Counted from the stretch's first letter, positions 16,552-25,226 are shown. The stretch is DNA of 64,000 nucleotides from Paenibacillus mendelii (GCF_024498075.1 NZ_JANHOF010000007.1:124001-188000), one strand, 5' to 3'. The notes: generated by a model from the letters alone, not told the origin. Translations and numbers: made by a program.

Positions 16552-17553
16552 TTATTTTTTCAATAACAAATACATAAAATACGGCCCGCCGATCAAGGCG
16601 ACCATAATACCTGCCGGTATACCCTCACCGGCCTGGCGTCCGATTGTATCGGCCAGCAATAAGAACCAGCCACCGATCAGAATGGCAATGGGGATAAATA
16701 ATTGATTCCGGGGACCGACCAACGCCTTGGCAATATGCGGAGCCATGAGACCGATAAAGGCAATCCCGCCGGTGACGGAAACGGCAGAGGCGGCAAGTGC
16801 TACGGATGTAAACAGCAGAACAAGCCGTTCCTTATCGATCGATACGCCAACCCCGATGGCTACAGGCTCATGAAGAGCAAGCAGGTTCAAGCGGTTGGCT
16901 TTATATAATGTAAAAGGGATGAGTATGATCAGCCACGGCAGGATCGCCCATACGAAAGGCCAATCCGTCCCCCAAATATTACCCGCCAGCCACTTGGAAA
17001 TAAAGTCGACCTTCTCACGTTCAGCTGATGAAATCAGCACGATCATCACCCCGGAGAGCGCCATTGAAAATCCAACCCCGGTCAGCACCAGCCTTACCGG
17101 CTGAAGGCCGATATGCCTATTGTACGCTAACACATAGATGAGGCTCACAGTCAGCAATGCACCGATGAAAGCGGCGAGGGGGAGCAGATAAATAAAGGAG
17201 CCTGCTTGGATGGGCAGGAATAAGAAGAACACGGCAATCGCGACTCCTGCTCCGGAATTAATGCCGACAATGCCCGGATCTGCCAAATCGTTGCGCGTTA
17301 TTCCTTGCAGGATCGCGCCGGATAATGCCAGTGCCATGCCTGCCAGCAGCGTAATGATGATTCGCGGTAATCGAACCGAGAAGAGAACAAACTCCTCTTT
17401 GAAGGTGCCATGGCCGAAGAGGGTCGGAATGAGCCTGTCATAAGATAGCTTGGAATAGCCCATGCCCATGCTCGCCATGATCGTAAGCACAATAAGCGCC
17501 AGCAGCGCAACTAGAATCAGACGCTGTTTTTTGATGATCGCCGGATGTATCAT
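16552..17553 (-). CDS. Iron-siderophore ABC permease (FecCD family)
   Basis: 333 aa with about ten hydrophobic segments and the FecCD signatures LPRIIITLLAGMALALSGAILQG, NDLADPGIVGINSGAG and GGIAFIGLMAPHIAKALVG near the C terminus. It overlaps the upstream permease gene by four bases (ATGA), the usual heterodimer arrangement of FhuB/FhuG-like channels. Moves ferric siderophore through the membrane using the lipoprotein encoded two genes upstream. Confidence 0.92.
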   Translation of the reverse strand: MIHPAIIKKQRLILVALLALIVLTIMASMGMGYSKLSYDRLIPTLFGHGTFKEEFVLFSVRLPRIIITLLAGMALALSGAILQGITRNDLADPGIVGINSGAGVAIAVFFLFLPIQAGSFIYLLPLAAFIGALLTVSLIYVLAYNRHIGLQPVRLVLTGVGFSMALSGVMIVLISSAEREKVDFISKWLAGNIWGTDWPFVWAILPWLIILIPFTLYKANRLNLLALHEPVAIGVGVSIDKERLVLLFTSVALAASAVSVTGGIAFIGLMAPHIAKALVGPRNQLFIPIAILIGGWFLLLADTIGRQAGEGIPAGIMVALIGGPYFMYLLLKK

Positions 17554-18560
17554 GAGAATGCGCGTCCCCCTTTGTGTACAATGAACAGGAAGAAGGGCAA
17601 GCCCAGCATCGCGACGATTGCCGCCACCGGCGTTTCATAAGGCGAATTAATGGTACGCCCCAGCGTATCGGCAAACAGCATGAAGGCAGCCCCCGTAACA
17701 GCAGACATCGGGATGACGAACCGGTAATCCGTTCCCACGACAGCGCGTACGATATGCGGGATCATCAGCCCGATGAATGTCATATTCCCGACAAGCGAAA
17801 CCGAGGCTCCGGCGAGCATAACGGTGATGATGAGCAGAAAAGTCTTGATCAGGATTGTCTTCTGGCCAAGTCCAACGGCTACCTCTTCACTTAAGCTAAG
17901 TATAGTCAGCTGCCTTGCAAGAAGCTGGGCAATCAGTAGACCGACGGTAATGAAGGGAACGATGATTTGAAGCTGCCCCCAAGAGGTTCCGATTATTCCA
18001 CCAGCCGTCCACATGGACACGTCCTTCGAAATTTTATAATAGATGCCGATTCCTTCCGCGACCGCATACAAGAAGGCCGAGACCGCAGCCCCGGCTAATA
18101 CAAGGCGCAGAGGGGAAAAGCCGCCCTTCTTGATCGCACCGATACTGAAAACCAGCATGCATCCGACAGCTGCTCCAATAAAGCAACCGATCATGATCGC
18201 AAAGTAATCGGCCGAAGGAATGAACGCGATCGTGATAGCCAGCGCCGCATTGGCACCGGCCGTTAAACCGAGCAGCCCGGGATCGGCCAGCGGGTTTCGC
18301 GTCATCCCTTGCATAATAGCCCCGGAAACGGCTAATGCCGCACCCACGAAGATAGCCGCAATCTCGCGTGGCAGCCGAATTTCCCGAATCACCGACAGTT
18401 TATCCCCGGTTGCGTGAGAGGTAAGCGCCAGCCATACTTCTTGGATCGTGGTGTCGGCTGCTCCGAATATCATCGCCACGACAAACATCGCCAACAAGAA
18501 TAGAATTCCCACAATCAATTTATAGAGGAAAGCGAAGGGATGCTGATTATCCTTCACCAT
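17550..18560 (-). CDS. Iron-siderophore ABC permease (FecCD family), first subunit
   Basis: 336 aa, many membrane segments, with REIRLPREIAAIFVGAALAVSGAIMQGMTRNPLADPG and VGNMTFIGLMIPHIVRAVVG, both typical of FecCD proteins. Four bases separate it from the binding protein and four bases overlap links it to the second permease, so all three are one transcript. Ferric siderophore type is unknown. Confidence 0.92.
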   Translation of the reverse strand: MVKDNQHPFAFLYKLIVGILFLLAMFVVAMIFGAADTTIQEVWLALTSHATGDKLSVIREIRLPREIAAIFVGAALAVSGAIMQGMTRNPLADPGLLGLTAGANAALAITIAFIPSADYFAIMIGCFIGAAVGCMLVFSIGAIKKGGFSPLRLVLAGAAVSAFLYAVAEGIGIYYKISKDVSMWTAGGIIGTSWGQLQIIVPFITVGLLIAQLLARQLTILSLSEEVAVGLGQKTILIKTFLLIITVMLAGASVSLVGNMTFIGLMIPHIVRAVVGTDYRFVIPMSAVTGAAFMLFADTLGRTINSPYETPVAAIVAMLGLPFFLFIVHKGGRAFS

Positions 18561-18564
18561 CGGA

Positions 18565-19527
18565 CTAGTTACCCAGGAAGCTCTGGATAAAGAAGTCCAG
18601 CTGATAATCCAGCGTCAATGGATCATTAAAGTAGAACTCCTTGGCATTGGCTTCGAAGACGCGGTTGTTCTTCACAGCCGGAATATTCGTATACGTATCG
18701 GTTTGTTGGAACGAATTGTCGGTATCGGTGCTTTTGCTGAATATGACGTAGTCTCCGGCAAACTCGGGAAGCACCTCTAAGGATAAGGCATAATAACCGT
18801 CCTTCAGAGCCATTTCTTTGACCTTATCGGGCATGTTCAGCTTCATTTCCTGATAAAGGATTTCCGTACCGCGTCCCCAGTTGTCGCCGAATACATAGAT
18901 CTGTTTGTCAAAGTTCTCGATAACGGAGACGGTGGCGTCTTCACCAATCTTGGCCTTGATATCCGTACCGGCTTGCTGCGCGCGTTGTTTGAAGTCATCG
19001 ATCCAAGCTTGGGCTTCTTGCTCTTTATTCAACAGCTTGCCGATCTCAAGGTGTTGCGTCAAGTAATCCACTTTCCCATAGGTGTAGGTAACCGTAGGGG
19101 CAATTTCCTGCAATTTCGCTGCATTCTTAATGGTCGAAAGTCCGATGATTAAATCCGGATCCAGCTCGATGATCTTCTCTAGATTCTCATCGGATACTTC
19201 TTCAACATCCTTCAATTGCGCATCGAAACGCGGGTTCATCTTGGACCATGAATCGACGCCGATCAGATTGACCCCAAGCGCCATAACGTTGCCGGCGTAG
19301 GAGGATAGTACAATAACGCGCTTTGGATTCGCCGGAACTTGTACGGGGCCGTTCTCGGATTGATAGGTGATCGTATCCGATGCCGAAGCGTTTGCTTCAT
19401 TGGAATTGGCTGCCGGGGTTGAATCTTTCGGCGCAGCCGAATTGTTCGTTTGGTTGCTCGCATTACTGCTGCACGCGCTCATCAGAAGGAGGAGTGCCGC
19501 CAGAAGCGGGATGTATACTTTTTTCAT
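18565..19527 (-). CDS. Iron-siderophore binding lipoprotein
   Basis: 320 aa from the ATG at 19527 (MKKVYIP), which is 10 bases after GGAG; another ATG at 19533 is too close to it. Lipobox MSAC with Cys19 follows a short hydrophobic stretch, then a Ser/Asn-rich linker. The body has the periplasmic binding family 2 pattern for siderophores (NPKRVIVLSSYAGNVMALGV, EKIIELDPDLIIGL, VKNNRVFEANAKEFYFNDPLTLDYQLDF). It delivers ferric siderophore to the two permeases downstream. Confidence 0.9.
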   Translation of the reverse strand: MKKVYIPLLAALLLLMSACSSNASNQTNNSAAPKDSTPAANSNEANASASDTITYQSENGPVQVPANPKRVIVLSSYAGNVMALGVNLIGVDSWSKMNPRFDAQLKDVEEVSDENLEKIIELDPDLIIGLSTIKNAAKLQEIAPTVTYTYGKVDYLTQHLEIGKLLNKEQEAQAWIDDFKQRAQQAGTDIKAKIGEDATVSVIENFDKQIYVFGDNWGRGTEILYQEMKLNMPDKVKEMALKDGYYALSLEVLPEFAGDYVIFSKSTDTDNSFQQTDTYTNIPAVKNNRVFEANAKEFYFNDPLTLDYQLDFFIQSFLGN

Positions 19528-19532
19528 GATCA

Positions 19533-19950
19533 TTAGTCTCCTTTAATTAAGTTATAAGTGAAGCACATGGGTTTATTCGTCCGGGGATCGCGTCCGATAT
19601 CGGCATCAATCTGAAAGACTTGCCGGAGCACCTCAGGCGTGATAACCTCTTCGCAGTTGGCCCTTACGATCTTTTAATCCGCTCGCGCTTTCCGGCGTTT
19701 GCGGGAGAATCGCCATCTTCTTAGCGAGCAGCTTCGTCTTCTCCTTCGTGATATTCCCGCCATCTAGAATGACGGCTCCGGATTGATGCGGAATAAGGCG
19801 CGTGATGGCTTTAAGCAGCGTAGACTTGCCGCATCCATTCGAACCAATAATCGTGGTAATCTGCTTGTCCGGAATTTGCACACTTAGATTTTGTACAATT
19901 AAGCGTTCACCGTAGCCAATGTTTAATTCGTCTATGTACAGGCGAACCAC
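19533..19950 (-). pseudogene. Siderophore ABC transporter ATPase with internal deletion
   Basis: The gene starts at GTG 19950 behind AGGAGG and encodes VRLYIDELNIGYGERLIVQN, Walker A GSNGCGKST and the Q loop LPQTPESASGL, then leaves frame and stops at 19633. A second frame downstream gives KIVRANCEEVITPEVLRQVF and IGRDPRTNKPMCFTYN before TAA at 19533, which is the normal FhuC/YusV C terminus and overlaps the lipoprotein ATG. The signature motif, Walker B and D loop, roughly 120 residues, are missing. A single deletion with a frameshift explains it. The importer would have to use another ATPase. Confidence 0.8.
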
Positions 19951-19992
19951 ATCATCAAACCTCCTAATCATGGAAAAAATCAATATTTTAAT

Positions 19993-20007
19993 TGATAACG
20001 ATTATCA
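19993..20007. promoter_or_regulatory. Fur box upstream of the siderophore operon
   Basis: TGATAACGATTATCA fits the 7-1-7 Fur consensus TGATAATNATTATCA with one mismatch. It lies 43 bases upstream of the broken ATPase start, at the promoter of the iron operon, and predicts repression when iron is plentiful. Confidence 0.75.
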
Positions 20008-20090
20008 GTATCGATGGTTATAAAGATAATTCGATTTGAAACAGTTGTCAATATGTTATTGTCATCGGAGGTGATACGGTGTATATTTAT

Positions 20091-20105
20091 TGAGAATGAT
20101 TATCA
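20091..20105. promoter_or_regulatory. Fur box upstream of the reductase gene
   Basis: TGAGAATGATTATCA fits the 7-1-7 Fur consensus with one mismatch and ends 24 bases before the chosen ATG of the FAD reductase. With the box at 19993 it suggests that both divergent units belong to the Fur regulon. Confidence 0.75.
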
Positions 20106-20128
20106 ATTATATCGAGGAGCGGTCGGAG

Positions 20129-21181
20129 ATGGAACAGAATGAAGTATTCGATGTAACTGTCATTGGAGGAGGTCCGGCGGGGCTTTACTCCACTTTCTAT
20201 AGCGGGCTTAGGGAAATGCGAACGAAGCTGATTGAATATCAATCGCAATTAGGCGGGAAGGTGCATGTCTATCCGGAGAAGATGATCTGGGATGTTGGGG
20301 GTCTCACGCCCGTTCCTGGAGCGAAGTTGATCGAGCAGCTTGTGGAGCAGGGGTTAACGTTCAACCCGGAGATCGTGTTGAATGAAAAGGTCGAGTTGAT
20401 CACCCGCAATGAAGAGGGGCTATTCGAATTGCATGCCGCCTCAGGTAAGACCCATTATTCCAAAACCGTCATTGTAGCCGTCGGGAGCGGGATCTTGAAG
20501 CCGCATAAGCTGGAGATTGAAGGAGCGGACCGGTTCGAGGTTAGCAATCTGCATTATTCGGTGAAGTCTCTGAAGCAATTTCAAGATAAGACGATCATCA
20601 TCTCGGGCGGAGGGAATTCCGCAATCGATTGGGCCAATGAACTGGAGCCGATCGCCCGCAAAGTGTATTTAACCTATCGCAAGGATGCTTTGGCCGGTCA
20701 TGAGGCGCAAGCAACACAGCTGAGAAACAGCTCCGTGGAATGCTTCTTCAATTCGTCGATTACGAAACTGATTGCCGGCGATAATCCTGAAATGATTGAA
20801 CGCGTTGAGCTGACCCATCTTGAAACGGGAGAGGTGACGTATTTGCCCATCGATGAGGTGGTTATCAATCATGGGTATGAACGTGACGCGACTTTATTGG
20901 AAAATAGTCATTTGAATATTGCCATAGCAGATCATTATTATGTCGATGGCAATCCGAATAGTGAGTCCTCGGTACCCGGACTATACGCGGCGGGAGATAT
21001 TCTGAAGCATGAGGGTAAGCTGCATCTTATCGCCGGTGCGTTCCAAGATGCGGCCAATGCGGTGAACAAGGCTAAACAATTCATCCAGCCGGATGCCAGC
21101 AAGATTGCGATGGTCTCCTCGCACAACGAGGTGTTTAAGAAGCGCAACCGGAAACTCGTGAAGCAGATGATGAGTGAATGA
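20129..21181 (+). CDS. Ferredoxin/flavodoxin-NADP reductase (YumC/YcgT family)
   Basis: 350 aa from ATG 20129, preceded by GAGGAG and GGAG; an in-frame ATG at 20090 lies within the Fur box and is not used. FAD-binding GGGPAGLYSTFY is near residue 12, the NADPH-binding ISGGGNSAIDWA is central, and GLYAAGDI closes the second FAD motif. No CxxC pair is present, so it is not a thioredoxin reductase. Family members pass electrons from NADPH to ferredoxin or flavodoxin. Beside a Fur box and a siderophore importer it may serve iron release from siderophores or a low-iron flavodoxin chain; this is inference. Confidence 0.85.
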   Translation: MEQNEVFDVTVIGGGPAGLYSTFYSGLREMRTKLIEYQSQLGGKVHVYPEKMIWDVGGLTPVPGAKLIEQLVEQGLTFNPEIVLNEKVELITRNEEGLFELHAASGKTHYSKTVIVAVGSGILKPHKLEIEGADRFEVSNLHYSVKSLKQFQDKTIIISGGGNSAIDWANELEPIARKVYLTYRKDALAGHEAQATQLRNSSVECFFNSSITKLIAGDNPEMIERVELTHLETGEVTYLPIDEVVINHGYERDATLLENSHLNIAIADHYYVDGNPNSESSVPGLYAAGDILKHEGKLHLIAGAFQDAANAVNKAKQFIQPDASKIAMVSSHNEVFKKRNRKLVKQMMSE

Positions 21182-21198
21182 TGTACATAAAAATAGAA

Positions 21199-21251
21199 GG
21201 TTGTGTCAAGATGACAGTTCAAGGGCCAATGATTGGTCCTTCTTGACAACC
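21199..21251. other. Nested inverted repeat
   Basis: Outer arms GGTTGTGTCAAGA and TCTTGACAACC enclose an inner stem AAGGGCCAAT / ATTGGTCCTT. It lies just after the reductase gene and just before the MarR operator. It could be the reductase terminator, though no clear T run follows. Confidence 0.5.
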
Positions 21252-21255
21252 AACA

Positions 21256-21272
21256 AGTTTAGGAACTAAACT
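21256..21272. promoter_or_regulatory. Palindrome directly before the MarR start codon
   Basis: AGTTTAG, GAA, CTAAACT: a perfect 7-base inverted repeat ending at the base before ATG 21273. Position and symmetry fit an autoregulatory MarR operator. A related AGTTTAG occurs before the next gene. Confidence 0.6.
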
Positions 21273-21734
21273 ATGCTCATGGATACTAACAATAGCTTGC
21301 CAACTAACTCTATCAATAAGGGAAGTCATAGTCTTGGACGACTGTTCCTGCAGCTGCGGCGTCTCGAACGTCAGCCTCAGACCTTTGGTAAGGCGGGTTC
21401 ATTAACGCCAAGTGAAATTCATACGATCGAGGCGATTGGTTGCGAGGGCGGCATTCTTATGAACGAACTTGCCACCAGCCTTGGCGTAACGAAGGGCGCC
21501 GTCTCGCAGCTTGTCGTGCGCTTGGAAGCGAAGCAATTGGTGAAGCGCTCATCGTATCCGCATGATTCGAGAGCTGTATTGATTTCGCTTACCGACAAGG
21601 GGAAGGAGGCCTATAAGGCGCATGAGGAAGTGCATGTCCAATTCTACGATCAGCTGCGTGCTCAGTTAAGCCAACAGGAAATAGAAATATTCGAGAAGTG
21701 CATCGATAAACTAAATGAATTTTTGCGAAAATAA
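21273..21734 (+). CDS. MarR family transcriptional regulator
   Basis: 153 aa. A winged helix is visible in LTPSEIHTIEAIGCEGGILMNELATSLGVTKGAVSQLVVRLEAKQLVKRS with the wing HDSRAVLISLTDKGKEA. ATG 21273 adjoins a palindrome and lacks a good ribosome binding site; ATG 21279 is an alternative. The gene is followed 55 bases later by a reductase with a similar half-site upstream, so the two probably form one regulated unit. Confidence 0.85.
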   Translation: MLMDTNNSLPTNSINKGSHSLGRLFLQLRRLERQPQTFGKAGSLTPSEIHTIEAIGCEGGILMNELATSLGVTKGAVSQLVVRLEAKQLVKRSSYPHDSRAVLISLTDKGKEAYKAHEEVHVQFYDQLRAQLSQQEIEIFEKCIDKLNEFLRK

Positions 21735-21748
21735 TTTTTTTGTAAATT

Positions 21749-21770
21749 AGTTTAGTATCTATACTATTTA
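21749..21770. promoter_or_regulatory. Second MarR-type operator before the reductase
   Basis: The stretch contains AGTTTAG as at 21256, overlapping an inverted repeat TAGTAT, CT, ATACTA (21753-21766), between the MarR stop and the start of the next gene at 21790. Confidence 0.45.
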
Positions 21771-21789
21771 CGAGTGTTAGGAGACAACT

Positions 21790-22878
21790 ATGAAGGAGAA
21801 TATCATTGTAGTCGGCGGATACGGACATGTAGGGCAGACAATATGCAGGCAGCTGGGTGAATTATACCCAGGCAAGGTTTATGCGGCAGGAAGAAATTTC
21901 ACGCGTGCGGAGCAATTCAGCGCCACAACCGGCGGGAAGGTCAAGCCTTTGCAAATGAATGTAAGCGATGGTTTCGAGCCGGACATGGCAAACCGTGTCA
22001 AGCTTGTCATCATGTGCTTGGATCAGTCGGATACGGCCTTCGTCCGCTCATGCTTTCAATACGGGATCCGTTATATGGACGTTTCCGCGAACCACTCCTT
22101 CCTGGCTGAGGTAGAGCGGTTGCAAGAGGAGGCCTGCTTCTACGAGGTGACGGCAGTACTGAGCATTGGACTTGCACCGGGGCTGACCAACTTGTTGGCC
22201 CTCCAGGCAAAGAAGCTTACCGATCACGTGGATACTTTGGACATTGCCATCATGCTTGGCATGGGCGATCAGCACGGGAATGCGGCCATCGAATGGACGG
22301 TCGACAACCTGGCAGCGGATTTTCATGTGGTGAAGGAAGGCGGCGAGGTTGCGGTTCAAAGCTTTACAGATGGCAGATTAACGGATTTTGGCGCAAAGCT
22401 GGGATACAGACGAGCCTACCGGTTCAATTTCTCCGATCAGCATGTCCTGCCGCGCACGCTTGGCGTTCCGAACGTATCCACGCGTCTTTGCTTCGATTCA
22501 GCCGCAGTGACCGGGTGGATCGCAGGGCTGCGAGCGGTAGGATTGCTCCGGTTATTGAAGCTAAAGCCGGTTCGCCGCGCCGTGGTTGCACGATTGGGGA
22601 AGATTCGTTTCGGAGAAGATCTGTACGCTGTCAAGATCGATGCAAAGGGAAGGAAGGATCACAAGGCCGTGTACGTAGAGTGTTTCCTGCATGGCAGGAA
22701 TGAGGCTCAAGCAACTGCCCAAGCAGCCGCAGCTGTGGCAGAACGTTTATATGGCTCCGGACTGCCGCATGGCGTATATCATATTGAGCAGCTGTTTGAC
22801 CTCGATTGCATTCTGCACGCCTTAGGTCCGGAGGTCACAATCGAAACACGTATCGATGGTCAACGAGTACTGGGGTGA
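21790..22878 (+). CDS. Saccharopine dehydrogenase-like NAD(P)-binding protein
   Basis: 362 aa. The N terminus NIIVVGGYGHVGQTICRQLGE is a Rossmann dinucleotide-binding motif, followed by VSANHSFLAEVERLQEEA and VLSIGLAPGLTNLLALQA, a pattern of the saccharopine dehydrogenase-like / trans-acting enoyl reductase superfamily. Substrate is unknown. TAGGAGACAACT before the ATG supports the start. Likely under control of the MarR protein encoded just upstream. Confidence 0.75.
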   Translation: MKENIIVVGGYGHVGQTICRQLGELYPGKVYAAGRNFTRAEQFSATTGGKVKPLQMNVSDGFEPDMANRVKLVIMCLDQSDTAFVRSCFQYGIRYMDVSANHSFLAEVERLQEEACFYEVTAVLSIGLAPGLTNLLALQAKKLTDHVDTLDIAIMLGMGDQHGNAAIEWTVDNLAADFHVVKEGGEVAVQSFTDGRLTDFGAKLGYRRAYRFNFSDQHVLPRTLGVPNVSTRLCFDSAAVTGWIAGLRAVGLLRLLKLKPVRRAVVARLGKIRFGEDLYAVKIDAKGRKDHKAVYVECFLHGRNEAQATAQAAAAVAERLYGSGLPHGVYHIEQLFDLDCILHALGPEVTIETRIDGQRVLG

Positions 22879-22912
22879 ATGGGTTTTTGAGAAGTACAAC
22901 TGACATCATCGT

Positions 22913-22939
22913 TGTCACAAACCGGCTCCTTATCTCGTT
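22913..22939 (+). promoter_or_regulatory. ECF41-type promoter
   Basis: TGTCACA (22913-22919), 16-base spacer, CGTT (22936-22939) matches the known ECF41 target promoter (TGTCACA, 16 bases, CGTC) with one difference. It lies 37 bases before the FAD oxidoreductase, in the operon that ends with an ECF41 sigma gene, so positive autoregulation is expected. Confidence 0.65.
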
Positions 22940-22975
22940 TCATTACCATACGAGATGAGAGAAGGAGTGGCTGCA

Positions 22976-24160
22976 ATGAAGGAATTCAGATGCGTCATTA
23001 TTGGTGGAGGTTATGCGGGGATTCATGCCGTTAAAGCGATTCAGAAAGCGATGCGGGAGCAATCGGGTAAACGGACAATCCGGCTCATATTAATCGATAA
23101 GTGCCCGTATCACCTTCGCAAGGTATTGCTCTTCAAGCCTGCAGCAGGAGATGATAATATTAAGATCCCGCTGAAACAGTTATTTCCCGAGGGGGTTGAA
23201 TTTGTTACGGCAGCTGTAACTACAGTTGAATCCGCAGTGAAACGGCTGCTCTATCGGGATATGGACGGCAACGAGCATGCCATGAGCTACGACATTCTTG
23301 TGTTGGCGGCCGGCAGCGTCGTGCGGAAGCCCGAGCCAGCGCAGGGCGGCATGGCATTGGCGGATTTGGATTCCGCGATGTCCATCCGTGAAGCATGGCG
23401 TGCGAATTTACGGAAAGCGGCTGAGGAAACGGACAGCCAAGAGCGCCAGAGGTTAATGACGATTGCCGTTGCGGGTGCCGGTTTAAGCGGTATCGAGACA
23501 TCTGCAGAGCTGGCGTATTCGGTTCGTACCGATGCCAAGCAGCTCGGACTGGATCCGGGCGCGGTGAAGATAAGGCTGTTCAACGCGCATGAGCGGCTTT
23601 TCGAGCAGGGTCCTGCCAAAGTAGGGGTGAAGCTGGAGCGTTCACTTGCTGCTTGTGGAGTCATGGTCTCACACCGGACCAAAGTTTTGTATGAGAAAGA
23701 GGGAACGTTAACCCTATCAAGCGGCAAGACGATGCCCGCCGGCTTATGTGTCTGGACACTGGGGCTGCTGCCCAATCCCATGCTGCAATCCATCGGGCTG
23801 CCGCTTACTCCGGAAGGGTACGTGGTCGTCGATGAGTGCTATCGGGTGCAGGATTCCCCAGGTATATATAGTATCGGTGATTGCGCGCGAATCTTAGATC
23901 CTGCCAGCGGATTAGCGGATGGGAAGACATGTAAGGAAGCGAGCGTTCAAGCGACAAGGCTCGGTAAGATCATACTGGCGGATATGGAAGGGCGTCCGGC
24001 GCCGTCGCATAAGCGATTCATAGACTTCTTCTGCTTCGGCCTGGGTCCGGAGCAAGGGATGGCGTGGACCCGGCAGTGGGGACTGGATCTAATCTTCACG
24101 GGAAAGCTTGGCTGGCAAATTCGAAAATACACCTGGGACATGGCCAGTCTGCTAAAATAG
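22976..24160 (+). CDS. NAD(P)/FAD-dependent oxidoreductase (NDH-2 like)
   Basis: 394 aa from ATG 22976, 5 bases after AGAAGGAGTGG. Contains FAD motif IIGGGYAGIHAVKAI near the start, NAD(P) motif AVAGAGLSGIETSAELA near residue 165, and GIYSIGDCARI for the second FAD contact. Similar to type II NADH dehydrogenases but about typical length without a clear membrane anchor. It is the partner gene of the ECF41 sigma factor; ECF41 genes usually adjoin an oxidoreductase, epimerase or decarboxylase (COE) gene, so it is the probable target of that sigma factor. Confidence 0.85.
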   Translation: MKEFRCVIIGGGYAGIHAVKAIQKAMREQSGKRTIRLILIDKCPYHLRKVLLFKPAAGDDNIKIPLKQLFPEGVEFVTAAVTTVESAVKRLLYRDMDGNEHAMSYDILVLAAGSVVRKPEPAQGGMALADLDSAMSIREAWRANLRKAAEETDSQERQRLMTIAVAGAGLSGIETSAELAYSVRTDAKQLGLDPGAVKIRLFNAHERLFEQGPAKVGVKLERSLAACGVMVSHRTKVLYEKEGTLTLSSGKTMPAGLCVWTLGLLPNPMLQSIGLPLTPEGYVVVDECYRVQDSPGIYSIGDCARILDPASGLADGKTCKEASVQATRLGKIILADMEGRPAPSHKRFIDFFCFGLGPEQGMAWTRQWGLDLIFTGKLGWQIRKYTWDMASLLK

Positions 24161-24197
24161 ATGGCATCAAGCGGTGCATGAAGACAGGAGTGGTGAA

Positions 24198-25052
24198 ATG
24201 CAGGAACTATATAAGCAGTATAAACGTCTGCTGTTTACGCTTGCCTACCAACTGACCGGCTCGGCCTCCGATGCGGAGGATGCCGTGCAGGACGTATTTC
24301 TTAAAGTTCATGATATCGATCTGGAACGTCTGGTAGAGCCCAAAGCCTACTTGTGCAAAATGGTGACGAACCGCTGCATTGATGTGATGAAATCGGCACG
24401 CAAACGCCGGGAGCATTATTTTGGCGAGTGGCTCCCTGAACCGATTCTTACTTCGGAGGAGGATTCGCTGGAAACGGTCGTTCGCGGCGAATTGCTGTCG
24501 TATGCGATGCTTGTGATGCTGGAGAAGCTGTCTCCGGCAGAACGGGCCGTATTCGTCCTCCGCGAAGCGCTCGGCTTTGAATATCACGTCATTGGGGAGC
24601 TGGTTGGCAAGAGCGAAGCCAATTGCCGTAAGCTGATCAGCCGCGCTCGGGGAAAGATGGGTATTGGTCTGGAGGAAACGGTCAGCGCCGAATCGGCGAG
24701 CGAAGAATGGGTCCGAAGGTTCCTGTCGGCTCTTCAAGAAGGCCGCGTGGACACGGTAGTGTCTCTGCTGGCGGAGGATGTCGCCCTAATCTCGGATGGA
24801 GGAGGCAAAGCCATCGCCGCCGTGAATCGAATTGAATCGCGTGATCATGTCGCCCGGTTCCTTCTCGGCTTGATCCGTAAGTATCAGCAGTTGGAAGACA
24901 GCCCGCAGATCGAGATGAAGGACATCAATGGCCAGACGGGGATTATTGTCCGCTCGGGCAAGGGTATCGAGACCATTGTCCTCTTGAATGTCGAGAAGAG
25001 TGTCATTCGGCAACTGTACTTTGTTCGAAACCCGGATAAGCTGACGATCTGA
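24198..25052 (+). CDS. ECF41-type RNA polymerase sigma factor with SnoaL-like C terminus
   Basis: 284 aa from ATG 24198 behind CAGGAG. Region 2 spans about 5-70 (YKQYKRLLFTLAYQLTGSASDAEDAVQD) and region 4 about 105-155. Three ECF41 hallmarks are visible: WLPEP at 78-82 in the linker, DGGGK at 200-204 and NPDKL at 278-282 in the SnoaL-like tail. In the family this tail acts in place of a separate anti-sigma factor. The partner oxidoreductase lies 37 bases upstream, preceded by an ECF41-like promoter. Confidence 0.92.
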   Translation: MQELYKQYKRLLFTLAYQLTGSASDAEDAVQDVFLKVHDIDLERLVEPKAYLCKMVTNRCIDVMKSARKRREHYFGEWLPEPILTSEEDSLETVVRGELLSYAMLVMLEKLSPAERAVFVLREALGFEYHVIGELVGKSEANCRKLISRARGKMGIGLEETVSAESASEEWVRRFLSALQEGRVDTVVSLLAEDVALISDGGGKAIAAVNRIESRDHVARFLLGLIRKYQQLEDSPQIEMKDINGQTGIIVRSGKGIETIVLLNVEKSVIRQLYFVRNPDKLTI

Positions 25053-25071
25053 TGCCAATTGTGCAAGTGTA

Positions 25072-25098
25072 AGGGCACTTTATTCCGAGTGCCCTCTT
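25072..25098 (+). terminator. Terminator after the sigma factor gene
   Basis: AGGGCACT, 8-base loop, AGTGCCCT, then CTTTG. The arms pair perfectly; the T run is short. Confidence 0.6.
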
Positions 25099-25100
25099 TG

Positions 25101-25226
25101 TCATGCGATAAGCATGTGTGAGCCCTTACTCTGCTTGGACTCTTTCAGCTGTTTCTTAATAATCTCTCCGCAAGAGCGGCGGACCAACGATTGATACGGA
25201 TCAACCCATTTTAATCCTGCCAATAG
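25101..25226 (-). pseudogene. Possible remnant of a LacI-type regulator C terminus
   Basis: On the minus strand a frame without a start codon encodes LAGLKWVDPYQSLVRRSCG followed by EIIKKQLKES and ends at TGA 25101. The LVRRSC end resembles the last strand of LacI-family proteins. No other domain part was found upstream, so this would be a stub left next to the intact LacI gene. The match is by eye and weak. Confidence 0.3.
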
